A DNA stretch of 64,000 nt from Ascaris suum (taxonomy: Eukaryota; Nematoda; Chromadorea; Rhabditida; Ascarididae): contig CM024176.1 in NCBI GenBank assembly GCA_013433145.1, positions 7,364,520 through 7,428,519 of the forward strand, in the 5' to 3' direction. Of this stretch, positions 25,801 to 40,300 are shown in pieces. The notes below the pieces were generated by a model. That model was not told the DNA's origin. It made no database searches and was given only the letters and a program-made list of their open reading frames with translations. The translations under genes and the position numbers were made by a program. The number at the start of each line of letters is the position of its first letter. Position 1 is the stretch's first letter.

Positions 25801-28142
25801 GTTCATTATGAGCAATTGCAAAGCTTATGCAATGATAAAGATGCTTATTGCTAGCGAGTTAATGAAATAAACTATAAACGATAAGCATTAATAAATATAT
25901 GATAGTAAATAGGACGAAATACGCTGGAAATAACAATACAATAATAAGCAATGAGCATTGCAATAGTGATGCAAAGCATTTTCCTTTAGTGAATGCAATC
26001 CTTGTCAGTTGTTTTCATAATTTCTTCGAAAAGACGTAGGACAATTTGCGAACAATCGCAGTCAGCCAGCGCTGAAGTGGTCATTATGCATCCTTTGGAA
26101 ACCACAAATTTGCATGGAAAAATATTGCATAAAAATTTCTCATGCATATAAGGATCATACAAACTAAAATTATGTGTCGCTATGTCATTTGTAAACGATC
26201 GAAGGCAAAAAAAAAACAGCGCGAAATTCACTGATCGAGGAGAGTTTCTGATAAATGTGATATCACTTCTTTGCACAAATTTTTGCATATACTTTGCCCT
26301 CGAGGAGTATTTCGCGAAAGCAAAACGCATGGCCGGAATCATCAATCCAAGCTAGACTTGTACAAGTGGTTGATTCGGTCAAAATATGAAGGTGTTATTG
26401 GACATCTTCTACGAGTGGATGGCAATTCATAAAAGTGACGGTTCTGGTATGCATAGCTGCATAAGTGCAAGTCGTGGCAGACTTCTGACATATTGCTTCC
26501 TTATTCCAAAACAGTCACATTTGGCTGTTGAAAGAAAATAGCAGCAGTTTTTGACGGTGATCATAACCGAAACTGTTGCGCCTGTGAAGTTTTGGAGAGG
26601 TTATCGAGGTCTCACCGAAGAATATTCCACTACAACCTCAGACGACCGTGAATTCTGGTTATTTCAACAAATATCTAGATAGCTATTCAAGCCAGCCACA
26701 AGTTGCAAGCAGTTTGCAAGCGACGAACAGCAGACTGCTGTCAATGAAAAAGAGGGAGGAAAGGAAGAGGACGGGCGTGAAAATGACTAGGAAAAACAGT
26801 GGCGAAAATGTGCCGCCATTATTAAATCACTCAATCACTGGCGATGTTCAGCTTGCAGAAATACAACGAACCGCAAAAAAGGAGTGGAATCTTCGCATTC
26901 AATGCTTTCTAATGAAAGCAGTAATGTGGCTAGAGCTCCACGTGTTCCCTATACTTCCATCGCGAAGTAGACGTACCACCTAATTCCTACCGGGTACTGT
27001 TGCATGTGAGGTAACCAAATCACTAAGATAACGAAAGTGGGGGAATTCGAAGCGCTAAGATTATGGCCAAGCTTCACCATTCGGCGTTTCCGAGTGCAAA
27101 GTTGCCGAATATGACCTCTTCAAAGTTTTCAAAGATCCCGGCAGCAAGGTTAAAGAAAACTTCTCCTGCAACATCTCCATGCGCAGAAAAGTTCACTGGA
27201 AAAGTTTGCCGGTGAGCTGAACGCCATTGTAATTCTTGCTTACAGGCCGCTCGACGATTTCGTCACCTCATGCATCCTAGTACCTTTTGTCCGCATGTTA
27301 GCATGATGCCGGTTGTACTGTGGTGTTGTTCCTCTTATCTCATCCAATGACTTCATTATTTCTCTGCTTCCCCATATTTATCTTCATATAAATGCAAATT
27401 CAGCACCATATTAGGCAGAACTTCAAATAGCCCCTGATCGTGTAATCTGACTTGTTAGTGGTCCGATTTCTACAATGAGAGTCTATCAAAGGTGTGAAAG
27501 TTCCGCACGGGAACTGAAATAAGAGCGGTTTCATGTCACGCTGGAGGTTGCCTTGCCCGTTATGATGCACAGAGAAAACAATCAATTCAGCTGCTCTAAA
27601 CAGCAAATCTTCCTGCCGATGCTGGCAGAAGTCCGAAGGCAAAAGAATTGGGCAAGAAATTTGGGAGGTCCATGCGTGGGCTGTCTGCACGTGTATCTCC
27701 TTACGTTGTATTTCAGTGCTTTGAACTTATCTCATCTCAACAATTGAAGCATTTTTGACTGCACTGGCTCTTTTCCCTAGTCTCAGGCATGTTCGACAGA
27801 CTCTTCCATACTAAGCAGCATTTCGCTCGGTAGATTAAGCCAACAGGTCCCAAATTCACGTAAAAAGACTGGCAAGCGAAAGCGCATTATTTCAGGCTGA
27901 ACAAAAGCTGCTGTAGCTTCGCTTACTTCTTGTCATGCCTGCAGATTTTTTAAACTAAACTTCTACACATTTCACGCACGAACGAGTAAATCCCTATGCA
28001 AGTTTCCAACCATATTCGCGTCGGTATTCACATGTCGGTCGAAATTTTCACACCTGAAGGTTATCCACCACTTATATTTTGACCAATATTTTTGCACTCA
28101 AAAACTACCTATACCGACGTGACAAAAATTTACAACGAATTG
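22860..28142. other. No recognisable gene; 3' flank of the myosin gene
   Basis: Short open frames without domains (largest 24,893-25,252 + and 25,986-26,345 -, 119 codons each; 26,648-26,983 +, 111 codons). The part nearest 28,142 should contain the 3' UTR of the minus-strand myosin gene. I did not see a minus-strand AATAAA within about 800 bp of the apparent stop codon. Confidence 0.5.
24032..24054 (+). repeat. G-quadruplex-type motif
   Basis: Four runs of three or more guanines separated by single adenines (G5-A-G6-A-G5-A-G3). This fits the canonical intramolecular quadruplex pattern with one-base loops. Confidence 0.8.
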
Positions 28143-28310
28143 TTAACAACTCACTGAATGCGTCAGCCCTCTTCCGAATAGCGAATTCGAGCGCGTTTTG
28201 GCACGCATTTTCGCAAGCGAATTTTCCGCCATATCGGCACGCTCTTCCGCGTCTTCGAGCATATGTTGCAGCTGGCGATATTTCCCCAAATTCTGAGTTG
28301 CTAATTGCTC
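28143..28310 (-). CDS. Myosin heavy chain exon 40: end of rod, apparent stop codon
   Basis: [20 protein letters not shown] then [20 protein letters not shown] and a short tail [15 protein letters not shown] before TAA at 28,143-28,145. The acceptor is TTTAAG (AAG type). A perfect GTGAGT at 28,149-28,154 could instead splice after THS to an unseen last exon. The tail differs from that of UNC-54, which is serine/arginine-rich and ends in DF. Confidence 0.9.
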   Translation of the reverse strand, partial: EQLATQNLGKYRQLQHMLEDAEERADMAENSLAKMRAKTRSNSLFGRGLTHSVSC

Positions 28311-31300
28311 CTTAAACAAAAACTAATTTCTTGTGCAGTAAATTCAAAGATTTATAATATTTATGATGCGATAAGAAAATGATTTCGATTGAACGATTAC
28401 CCCTTTCCACATTTCTAGAAACGATTGAGCAATACTAATTTAACTCAGCCAATAAGACGTTCACTGCAAGAAGAGATGCAATCTGCACGGAATGCTGATG
28501 GCCACCTTGAAAATCACTTTGAACAATAAAGTTGTGAAGGGCGAAAATCGTGCAAAATCAAGACTGCTAGTCAACAATAAGTGTGAAAGAAGAATGAATA
28601 ATACAGGCCATAAAAATAAACTGCAATATAGAAATTCCAAGCACGTTAAATCACTCCAATGAAAACACAATTAATCGCTTTTGAAAATAAAGCTTATTGA
28701 TGAACTTACGGCTTCTTCCACTTGCCGCTTGTAGGTTTTGATTTTTCCTTGGAGCTTCTCGACAAGATCATACATACGCTCATTGGATTTTTTATCCTCG
28801 TCCACTTGGAATTGGAGCTCACGAACTCGACGGTCCTTATTTCGAAGATTCTTCTGCGTTTCTGCATGTCTTCGATTCTCATCGGCCAACTCACTCTCTA
28901 GTTCACGAACTCGTTGGTCAAGTTTCGCAAGCATTCGCTTACCACCTTTCAGGGCTGACGCTTCAGCCTCATCAAGACGTGCCTGCATCTCCTGTATTCG
29001 AAAATAGTGAATGTAAAACAGCCGTAACTTACAGATCAGCCACAAAATTGAAATCATCCTTTGATCACGTACAAACTATGCCTTGCAAAAGAAGGTTCGT
29101 TGCACAGCAACTGTTTCATGCTGTCACAAAATTTACGCTGATGTCGTTGTCATTACACCTCATTTACGAGCGCATATTTAACCTCAGTACAAAAAATTTT
29201 TGTGGGCAGCGCTTTCATTTCAAAGAGGATACGTGATGATGTAGTTCCACAGTAACCGCGTAAATATCTGCCAACTAGGTAGAGAGCGCGAAAAATTACG
29301 AGTATTTGAGGCATAATTGTCATTTTTCATACAACACAGAGAAATATGTTGAAGATTCGTGTCTGCTAAAAATGGCTCATAGATTAGCGATATGTTAAAA
29401 TTCTGCTTACTTCCCATACTAGCTCCTATGCAACTCATAAATGATTGATCTGCTCTATGTTATACTTAAATAAGGATCGCCCACTAAGACATACTTGCTT
29501 AGTTAATATATTAAACCGTAAACGTTAAGTTTCTACCACATGGTCTTTATTTATTTCGATGCAGTTAACTTCATAGTTTTTATTGAAATTAACCTTAATT
29601 TGCTGTTCATATCCTTTTCTTTGTCGATCGAGATTCTGTGAATGCTCTTGCTCAGCATGCAATTCTTCCGCCATTCGTGCTGCGTCCATCATTGCCTTCT
29701 TGCATCGTTCATCGCAATTTTTCAACTCGCTTAGTGCATCGTTTATCTCTGTATGAAGTTGCTGAAATTGATACAACGCACCTAAGAAGAGAATAAATCA
29801 CATTTGCTTTTTATTTTAATAATAAAGTGTTTTCCGCTTTCGCTCGTGTTATTCTGTGACATTAACGGAAGTGACATAAATATAGCCAGTATATTTATTG
29901 CAGTTTGATGACGAAATTTCTGAAAAATCCACTCAATGAAATTCTTCTAGTGACAATGAAATGCTCAAAATTCTCCTACAATTTGAGGTATCAGCAAGCG
30001 GTCGTTTTTGGAGTCACGGTCAGATTAACTAAGTCATCACGCTATCTCAAGTATTCTAACAAGCCTATCAATGGATTCTTGCCATTCCGGAGGAGTATAA
30101 AGAGAATTAACATGTTGGAAACCTATGCAACGAGCTGAGCCATCTATCACCTTGGGAAAACACTGAAGCAACAAAAATATTTCGTTGCTTATGCTCAAAA
30201 TTCTGGGCAATCAGCGGTGCCGTTTTGAACAGAAGTGAACTCGCCATTCCTGATTGGTGAAGAATAAAATGAAAGGAGCCGATCACTCGCTTTCGCAACA
30301 AAACGCGGCAACAATTAGAAAAGGGTTTCTTGAAGGGTAACTAAGATTTGGAAAAGAGGAAACGCAGCCTCAAAACACTCCATATTACCGGCGGATGGAT
30401 TAACAGGTAAGATCTGAACAAAATGATGTTCGAACAGCGTTACGAAATACTTCAGAATGAAGTAATGCTGCCTAAAGCATCCGCATAGCTGTAACTAACA
30501 TCGATTTCCACTTCGAGTTTACGTTTTATAGCTGAAAGGGATCCATTGTTCGATGTGAGAGCACTTATCGTTTCCTTTGCATCAGTTGATTCCAACTCAG
30601 CTTGACGTCGTGCCCGTTCAGCCTGAAATCACCGTTCTTAGCAGCTGATCCGTTAATGTGGTGAAAGAGTTACGAGAACGCAAAAGCATTGTAGCTGCCA
30701 CACTCTCACAGCTACTCTCCTCTTCAGAATCCTTATCTGAAGAAAAGTTTATACATAATGTTAAGCCGTTTCACACCAAGTCAATTCATTCGCGAGCAAT
30801 TCCATTCCCTTACTCCTACATATATACTTCTTCGAATAATTGCTTGTTTAGGCGACTGGGTTAAGGTGCAAAACATGAAAGCATAGAAGTATATGTTTAT
30901 ACTGGTTGCCCTGAAATTTTTCAGACCATCTGCCGTTGAAAGTTACTCCTAAAGTTGGAGAAATACGCAGCAGTGAGGTCATTTTTGAGGGTTTCTGTAT
31001 GATCGAAAGTTCTGAAAGGAAGTAGAGACATGCTGCCCATCTCGCATTCGATTTGTAGTGATGGACCTTAGAAAGAGTGCATTGTTGCTGATGTGGTTGT
31101 CATTCACCTGAACGATTTTTCGTGCACTGCACAAGTGATCTCTCCGGATGACCTCTTAAATAACACTGCTTACGACTCCCACTCCTCCCGATGAGATCTT
31201 GATTCTTTGGAAAACTGAGTCGATTTACGATGACTTAACGTTTGACACAATAAGTGCCACTTTATGAACGTCAGCTACCGACACAAATGTCCCCTTAAGC

Positions 31301-34300
31301 TTAGCAGTTAGTTTGTTGTTCGCTGTACAGATGATAGGATAAATGGTCTTGGTGTTATGAGTAATTCGAATTTCTGTTAGACGCTTTAGCTTTCTTTTCG
31401 TGCTACGAAATTGCAAAGCACTACCAACGCATTGCTCTAAACATATCCCGAAGATTGCCATAAACATATTGCGCCGCTTCTATTCCCATTATTTGGCTTT
31501 TGATACTGCATTGCTTGAAGATGACTGGGAGCCTTTGAATTGCGTTACGCTTGTTAAAGTTTGTCATGCAGAAGTTTTTACTGGCTCTTAACAACCCGAC
31601 GATGTTACTAAGCTCAAAACCTTTAGCGTGGAAATATTGGAACATATAAGGCCTGAATTCGAGTTGATCTCCCATTTCAAAACTACGTGGATTTCTATAA
31701 AAGTTGTATGGACCCGGTGTATTAAACTGAGCACAGTTTTTCTCACATCTCGCTCTCTACGATCTTTCAGAGGATCCTCAAAGGTGAGCGTCCTGTATAT
31801 GGGTTTCAGCAAGCCGGGGAAGCGCGTGGCACAAACAATGTTTTGAACTGCTTTCATTGGGCTGTTGTGCGCAGATGCAATATTCTGAAATCATAAAGCA
31901 TATAATATTGAAGGTTTCGAGAGATGGTTAAATCTCTTTAACCTCCATGTTGTTGAAATCTCAGGTTTTAAGTGTCTCCATTGGCTGTCTTTTGCGATTT
32001 TCGATTTGCTCCTTCCCTTTCTTCATTTCTTATTGACTACTTTATGTGGTCTGTCAGTAGTCGTCGGCGTGTGTGTACGTTTTTTTCCTCTGGATGTTTA
32101 TTACCTCTTAGCAACGTGCTCTGCTTCCACACGCTTGCGTAGACGTCTCCCATTTATGGGACGGAGCAAAATAAAAAATAAAATCAAACAACATAAAATG
32201 GAAGCGACGGAAGTCCTTCAAGAGAAAATATAACATCAACGAATTTCCGCTGGGGACATTTCATAATCTCTAATTGAAGCAGTGCGAGCAGCATGTAATC
32301 GCTGCACCACGTTGTTGAGGAAACTGAAGCAATTCTTCGACTATCGCATATGCAAATTCATTGTCATTCTACAAATCCAACTGCTGCGTCGTTTCATTCG
32401 TAAGCACGCGAAAACATCGGTTAATCAGAGAAATTCCACATATTTGTGGACACATGCTGACGTTACTTACATGCTTTAATTGGTGCCATGGTGCAATAAA
32501 CACCATACTAATTACTAAAAACAAAAAGAAAAGCCCCATTCCAGTTCCTATTTGTAAACTATAAAAGGTCAATGCATATGCGTATGGATGCATATATCTG
32601 TCTCTTTATATTAGGAAATATTACTATAGTGGATTGTTCTAATGAGCTAATTTATAAAAAGCGCGTACCGTTTCGGCATCCCTGACACGATCACATATTT
32701 GTCCACTGACATAGCATACGCGGAGAGCACATCAGAAGTTACTGAATAATCAAAGGCTAACTTAATTGCTTGAATGAACCTGTTCAAATGCGACTGCGAG
32801 GTCCTCCTTCTCGGATTGCAAAAGTTGTGATCGACGCTCGGCAACGTTGATCTGCTCACGCATTTCGTCACGCTGACGTTGCTCCTCCTCTACTTGAGCC
32901 TTAATTCCACAAAACAAAAACTTCAGATTTCTTCGACTTCAATACTTATTGATATAGAAGGATTCAGAACACAGCTTTAATCACAGAACGGTAACTCACT
33001 TGATACGAACCCTCGCATAAAAACAAAATCGGATGTTTCAGGGCCTGCCACCTCAGACATCTTTCGTTTTTTGTCTCTTATGCTCACTACGTGTTAGAAT
33101 CGGATATTTGTACGGTAGGATTTTTCGACTACCTCTGGTACTTTCTTGGTAGATTCGCCTAATAATCAATGAGCCAAAATTTAAGTACAGCAGCTGATAA
33201 TGCATCTTCGGTATTCATGGATACAGGGGTCATTTCTAGTCAAATTTTATTCTTTTCCTGACTAGTTGAGCAATTAACTTCTAACACCTTTGCCCTCTGT
33301 CAATGGGTAGAACCTATCTAACCATCAACTGCCTAAGGATCATGGAAATTCTAAACTCGTTTTGGGTTTTCCATATTCTTCAGCGTATTTCCTGTGTTCC
33401 CCTCTTTTCTTCCTCATCCGGTTTCCACCTATCAATGACAGCAGCATCTAAAGTCTTAAAGAACGTGATTATCCGACATTTCATCTACAACTCCTTTCCA
33501 ACTACTCGCATCCAAAATGTCTCATCTGCAAAAAGAAAGTTCGCATGCGAAAGAAAACTCGTTGCGCCATATTATCTAGTTAACATATTACGCTATACAA
33601 CACAATTTCCTACTTCTATTGCACTTTGGCTAGCTAGCCGTCTTGCACTGTTATCATCTGGTATTCTGTACCCTTCATGCATGCAACAGAGCTTGCGCAT
33701 AATATCTGCAAATGAAAAGTTTACGCAGATGATCTAAAAGTAATCAATAACCGAACGCTTGAAATATTCTTCTGGAAAGCACATTATTCGCATATGATTT
33801 CAAGAAAGTGGGAAGCATCTTTTTGCTATTTTTGCAATCGATTTCGCATTTGCTAGAGCTTTCGATTTTTTACTTGTGTATGCTGTCTTTATGAGGCTTT
33901 TAATGCAAAGAGACCTACACTTTGAAGCGCAAATGCAAAAATACTCGCGCTCATCCCACCACACACGTATCCATTCTCTTTACACATCACAGAAAGAGCA
34001 CTTTACCTGTAGCTCGCGGATGTTGTCTTGATGTCGCTTGATATTTTTCTGCGCATCGACATTGGCCTTGTTCGCATGATCCAAAGCGATTTCGAGTTCC
34101 TGAAATGGTCATTGTAATGTCAACTAGTCGAAGTAGGAAATCATGAAAGACAAAAGAATCAGATAGACATGTTTACATTTATGTCTGATTCGAGCTTCTT
34201 CTTCATTCGCAAAAGCTCTGCACGGCCGCGAGATTCTGCTTCCAGACTTGCCTGAAAAAATCACATTTTAGGAGGACAGCAAAAGATAGTCATTTACACC

Positions 34301-37300
34301 AACCTAAAAAATACCATTGCCTATTAACGGCACAGGCTTCGGTAAGTGGCAGAAATTTAGGGATTACTGGCAAAAAAGCACTAATGGTGTCGTTGAAATG
34401 GACATATGGGGTCATTAAAACAACTAAATTTTATTATCTTATTACGGTAAGATCAAGCGAAGCGAATCTTATAAGCACTTATAAGCACGCCATCGAGCAA
34501 CCATCAAAATGTTGGCAAGAAACGGAAACTTCGACACATTTCAACGAATACAAAGGAGTTTCAGAATGAACCTAAATGGTGCAATGAAATAGACGAAACT
34601 TGTCTCATACCACTCGAATGCTGCAAAATTAAAAGTGTCGTTAGAACCGTTGTGCAATCTGAGTCAATTTTGCAATGAAGAGGATTTTCGCTTAAACTAC
34701 TCTAATGGATCGTTTCCATGCAGTTCATACGGTAAGTGCTGGCCATCTTAGTACATATACTCAATCTTTCAGAAGGATATTCTACGTAAATGCCAACCTG
34801 CATGCTTTCTATTGCCCGTTGATGATTCTTTCGTGTATTTTCGAACTCTTCCTCCTTTTCGCTGATACGTTTGTCTATTTCGGCACGAATCTGCGAGATT
34901 TCCACTTGTGCTCGAAGTACTTTGCTCTCTTCGGCTTCTAGCGCAGCTTCTGCATCGTCTAGTGCTTGCTAAAAGTAAGAGAATACTACTACACCGCCAT
35001 TATCAGTGTATCAGCTCACTTAGTATTACGAGTGGTAAAGTAAGAGAATATCACAAGAGAGGCATTAATGATTTATTTTCTAAAACAACCGCTTTCGCTG
35101 AGTCATTAAATGTGAAGATGGTTAAATATAAAGGAAAATTCGATACTAAGTGTTCACTTGGATGCACTCAAGGTCGCCCGGCTGATTAACAAAAATGCCA
35201 AACAAAGTCGGAATGTTGTTGTTGAAGATGGCATTGCCACGATATGTGTAGACGAGATCGATGCAGTAATGCTGTCAGTAACAGATGTAAAACCGCTTAC
35301 AAGTCTTGTGGTTAGTAATAAATAATCAAATAATCCAACACGAGTAATCTCAAAAGTAACCTGTGGAGACATCTGAAACAATAATTGCCGCACTTTTTAC
35401 TTCGAAAAGGCAACCTTCCTCTCTAAAGTTTCTCAGAAATGCAACGTTCTGAGTGATGGGATAGCATTCTAATAATGCAATAGCCTCATGCAAAATACGA
35501 TATCAAGTGGAATGTAATACATACTTGCAACTCCTCTTTCTCCATTTCTAATCTTCTACGACTCTTCTGTAGCTCATGAACATTTCTTCCACCTTCTCCA
35601 AGTTGGTCAGTTAGATCCTTTAATTCTTGAGCCAGAGCTTTGTTTTCACGACGTACGGCTTCCATCTGCAAACTTCGAAAAATAACTACGCATTTCCAGA
35701 TTGTGCTTTCAGTTTGGCAACAGAAAGAGAAATTTTCTACAATAGATTTTTGAGATGTACATTAAGATGAAATCAATTACATGGTTTCATGAATCGCACA
35801 ACAACGAAAAAAAAATTAAATGAGTAAGAGGTGCAGCGAAATGCTGCAAAAGGCTTAGAAAAAAGCGAGTTGTTTAGATTCGATTAGCTAAATGAACGTG
35901 CGCAACGCGTATTCCATAAGGTACTTGCGATGGCCATAAAGCGCATGTTAATTCATTCCTGTTGCTTCACTAGATAGAAATATATTTATAATATAGAAAT
36001 GATGTGTGTAATATTAGCAGTAATACGCCACATATCACCTATCTCCTAATCTGAATTCTAACGGACCTTTTGTATATATGCGACTCCTTTTCGTCTAGAT
36101 GAAAGACAAGAAATTTTGTGATGATGACGCGCTAACAACGCAGAACTGTGAATAAGGCAGAAATTGCCAACGAACAAACTCATCGACATGTTTCCCTCGG
36201 TTTTTATAGCTGAATGCTCCTTGCTCGTGTCTTTGCCAGATGAGCGTATTTCCCAGTTTTCCTTTTCATGCCTTTTTCATCGGCATTCTCCTTGGCTCAC
36301 AAAGCATAAAGCAAAAACCTAACTGCAGCGTTTATGTCTTATTTCTCCATCGCCTATCCCTTCCCGCCTCACCTCCCCCCCCCCCCCCCCCCCCCCAACC
36401 GCTCCCTCAACCTGGATCATCTTCTTCTGTTGGCAGTGTTCTCCCACTGCTCTTTTTTTCCAGACTGCTCCTCGACGAGATTATTTTTCTACTTTCGTCC
36501 CTTTCCTACTTGATTTCTTCCTCATGGTTCTCCTCGGCAAAATCACTCACCATCAAAGCCTCACTTGTCTACTTCAGGGGGAAATCACTTGTCTTCAGCA
36601 ACCCTCATATTTTGCATCAAGCCCTTGACCATGAGGCGCACAAGATAGACGTCAGGAAGACGCAGAAAAAAATTTGGAAATCCGAACTTCTTTAGTACAG
36701 CTGAATGGTATAGGAGAGTGAGCTCTTTACCTACGACAGCAATATGAATTCCACTAATGGTGGTCATAAAAAAGGAAGACAAATGTACGCACGGCGCTCG
36801 ATAAATTTTTCCTCCGCGTCATTTGGCTCACTAATCTACCAGCATTAAATGTGTCTGCCCCACAGTTCCTGCCCCAGCACTCTTGAAGCTGCTTTTAACA
36901 GTAGCAATGATTTGAGACCTTACAGATCGCCAGACCTTATGCCTTACAAAGATATACCGCATCCTCTATTCCGAAATGCATTAGCATACGTTTCCTTTGT
37001 TCTATCGAAGCTGACTTTTTTGACAAGTCACCGCGAGGCCTTTGCGCACAGAAATGCTCTAAAAGGCTTTCGTTCACTGAGTCTTTTTAGAGAGAACTCA
37101 ACATTCCATCCGTAGGAAAAAAAAGTGTTATATTATACAGTCATTCCCACAGGGAAATTAGACAGCGACCTGCTCGGCAGCTTCGTCGAGATTGCCACGA
37201 AGACGGAAGGCCTCGGTGGCAGCATTCCGAGTGTCCCGTTGACTTGCTTCTAACTCTTGAACAAGTGAATCGCATTTACGTTTCCACTCTTCGATTATTT

Positions 37301-40300
37301 TATCAAAACCTTTTTGCTTCTTATCGAGCGAATTTGCCAAGCTATTCGCCTGAAATGGCATTTGTGGCTTGCTAAAACCACAGAATACGGAAAGAGAAGA
37401 CAATAATATTTAAATACACAATCAAATATCCCACGCTGAAAACAATTTCACCTGCACTTTTTAATCGGCAATCTTGTTCGCTACATATTGTGATCATCAC
37501 TGAAGCATTTTCATTGAAAAAGTCCAATTAAGAAAAATTTGAATGCACAAAAATCGGAAAACACGGATTTGTGATGAAATCTTTCCTAAGTTGTGAGGAG
37601 TGCGCTGTCGTTCGGAAGGAGGACTTCAAAAATTCGAGAAAACGTTAAAATTATTGGAAATGTGTCTTTCCTAAGACTATTTTAAATTCTTGAGGTTAGC
37701 CAGAGCAAAGATCTTACTCGATCAGCCTCAATTTGGGCATCTTCGAGTTCTTGGGCAAGACGCTGACGGCCTTTTTCCAAAGAGCCGATCTTTGAGTTGG
37801 CGCTATCGAGTGCCTCCTGCATTTCTTGCAACTTCGACTGAAGTTTTCGTCTGAAAGACACTCAGCGAGATTCAAGTTACAGGATGCAGAGATGACCTCT
37901 TTCTTGTTAATGTTTTGCAATTCCTTCAGTTTTAGCCATATAGCAGCAAAGGCTTATAATCGCATAACGAAAACGTTCCATTGCAGGTTACTAGACGTTC
38001 CTCAAAAGTAACGCATGCTTTTAACTACTCTTCATAGTATCTTCCCACTGCTGCAGAGGCAGGGGAGAGCGGGAAGTGAGGGAGTGTCTAATGGATGAGA
38101 GGGGTGGGCGAGACGTGGACGGGCGAGGACGAAGGAGGCGAGGGAAGGGGGGGGGGGGGGGGGGAAGGCCATTCGGAACACGAAGGCTTTTTGTGCTCGC
38201 AGGTAAGACAACTGCGACAACGAGGGCGATCCGCTCAATAGGAGAATTGGCCCCCAACATTCACTGTAGATCCATTTTTGCATCATCCGAAATAATTTTT
38301 TTCACCTTTATAGTCAATTGGCCTTAAAATGTTGCTCTGTTCAAATCAAAACCCGATATGTTTCTAAAATAAACCACATTCATCACTGATTTCGATTCTT
38401 CACATTCACAGGAATGTCATGAAAACAAGATTCTCATATGAGTTTATAAAGAACAATTCACATCACCGCATTGTTCTTTCTCATCCAACGCAACTTCCGA
38501 AAATCTGGCGAAGTTTTCCGTTCTAGAGGCACAATTCCACAAGGCAAATTTGTGATTCTAGAAGTATCCACTGCGGTAAAATCCTAATCAAAACTCCTGA
38601 TATTATCATTTGGAAATTCCATACAGTCAGCATGATCAATTTTATCGAAATTTGATCTCGATCATCCTTTCTAGAGTGCAAAAAAGATTTAAATTAGCTC
38701 CGTCAACAATACTTATAAATTTGTACAGCCGGTTGTTCACAACACCTCCAATTCACTAAATGATTACTTTGCCTCCTCCAACTCTTCGGCACGTGTCATT
38801 CCTTCGCCCTCATAGCGTGCCCGCCATTGTTGTGCTTCGGCATTCGCTTTCGAAACGAGTCGTTGCAACTCAGTTTTAGCGTCTTGCTCCTCTTCGAGAG
38901 TGTCTCTCAGCTGTTGGCATTCCATTTGGAAGTTCGCCGTCTCAAAATAAAATTTTCATTGTATATGCGTCGATATGACCGGTTATATATCTATCACCAC
39001 ATATATTAATACTTCACTCAAAAGCAAAACAGCTGTCCATCTATAAACGAACTCATCAGTATTTCTAAAAACTATAAAAACGTTTCATGCTTGAAGGCTG
39101 CATTGGTAACAAAGTATATACTACAGTACGTTAAATGTAAATGTGATTGCTAAATAACAAATAATGCATAAGTGTATCACTTCGAATGTTAAAAAAGCAC
39201 TCTTGCATAAATATGAGAATGTTTGGAGTTCACAAGTTGATATCACTCTTCTCGTAGCAACCCTCCGCATCTCTTTTCTCCTGGCAACCTCTCTTGCCCT
39301 CTCCCCTTCCCTTCCCCATCATCCCTGCTTGATAAGCACGAAAAAGAAGGAAATGTGATTTTACAAAATATGAGTTCTACACATTGTCGACTGCCTTCTC
39401 CCCATGCAGATAACCGTTATTGCCAAGGACAAAATATTGGGAAGAGAACCTGTGCGGCGAGCGATTGTCGCTCTCGTGTCTCTTGCTCCAGTTGGCGTCT
39501 TAGGTCTTCTACCTGTGACGTCAGCTGCTGTTTGATACGATTCACAGCCGCCATTTGACTTTCTGCATCCTCTATTTGCCTTAAACACTACTTCTTCCGT
39601 TGTATTTAATTGTAATCTAGCAACCGTTAAAAAGTCCTAAAAAAGAAACGCACGTCTGGCCAAATGTTTCTTACTCGTCCTAGCATTGCGCAGTCGTTTT
39701 TTAAGCGTTAGAAGACAGTTCGCATCACGAGGTATACTTGGCTAGGTCACAAGGAAAAGACTCCGTTATTGAAGCAATAAATCACTGCATTAGGGAAACA
39801 CCGCAAGGATGATTTCATTTTGTTCTATATCCATTTGTGAATGCGATAAATTTGAGACTTCTATGACAACAGAGTACGAGGCGTAAGAAACCGATTAGCA
39901 AACTTCAACTGCGGTCGATGTGCACACGCTTGCATGTATAAGAAAGAATAAAAGAAGTTTTGGCGAGTGCATATTAGCTAACCAGGAAAATTCAATCATC
40001 CACAGGTGGGATCCGCATTTGCAAATTCCTTTTTTTCGGTCAGATACTGTAATCAGGCAGCAAAACGTAGTGGATTTGGATCTTGCATGCGGATAATATT
40101 TTCACTCAGAGTCGAACACATTCCTGCTAGTCAAATCCAGACCAAATGAAGTTTTCCTTATCAAACGGCCAACCGTAAGAAATTTCTCACCAGGCATTTT
40201 GCTATCGAGGTATTCTCAGAGAAGGAAAACGTTGACTAACCTGTTTAAGTCGCTATTTTCGGAAAGAGCTTTGTTCTTATGGGCGATGATTTCTTGCAAC

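Noticed and set aside
25790..25985. AT-rich block with recurrent tgcaat/gcatt words, possible MITE with terminal inverted repeats
   Set aside because: The putative arms do not pair over more than 6-7 bases at a time and no target duplication is visible.
28738..29007. 89-codon + strand frame antisense to myosin exon 39
   Set aside because: Antisense shadow of the coiled-coil exon; the minus-strand reading is unmistakably myosin.
33303..33737. 144-codon + strand open frame in the intron between myosin exons 35 and 36
   Set aside because: No recognisable motif, not flanked by plausible exons, and the length is within what chance allows over 64 kb.
36240..36695. 151-codon + strand open frame with a proline run
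   Set aside because: The prolines come from the 22-base C tract, and the frame lies in an intron between two well-placed myosin exons on the opposite strand; no domain was seen.
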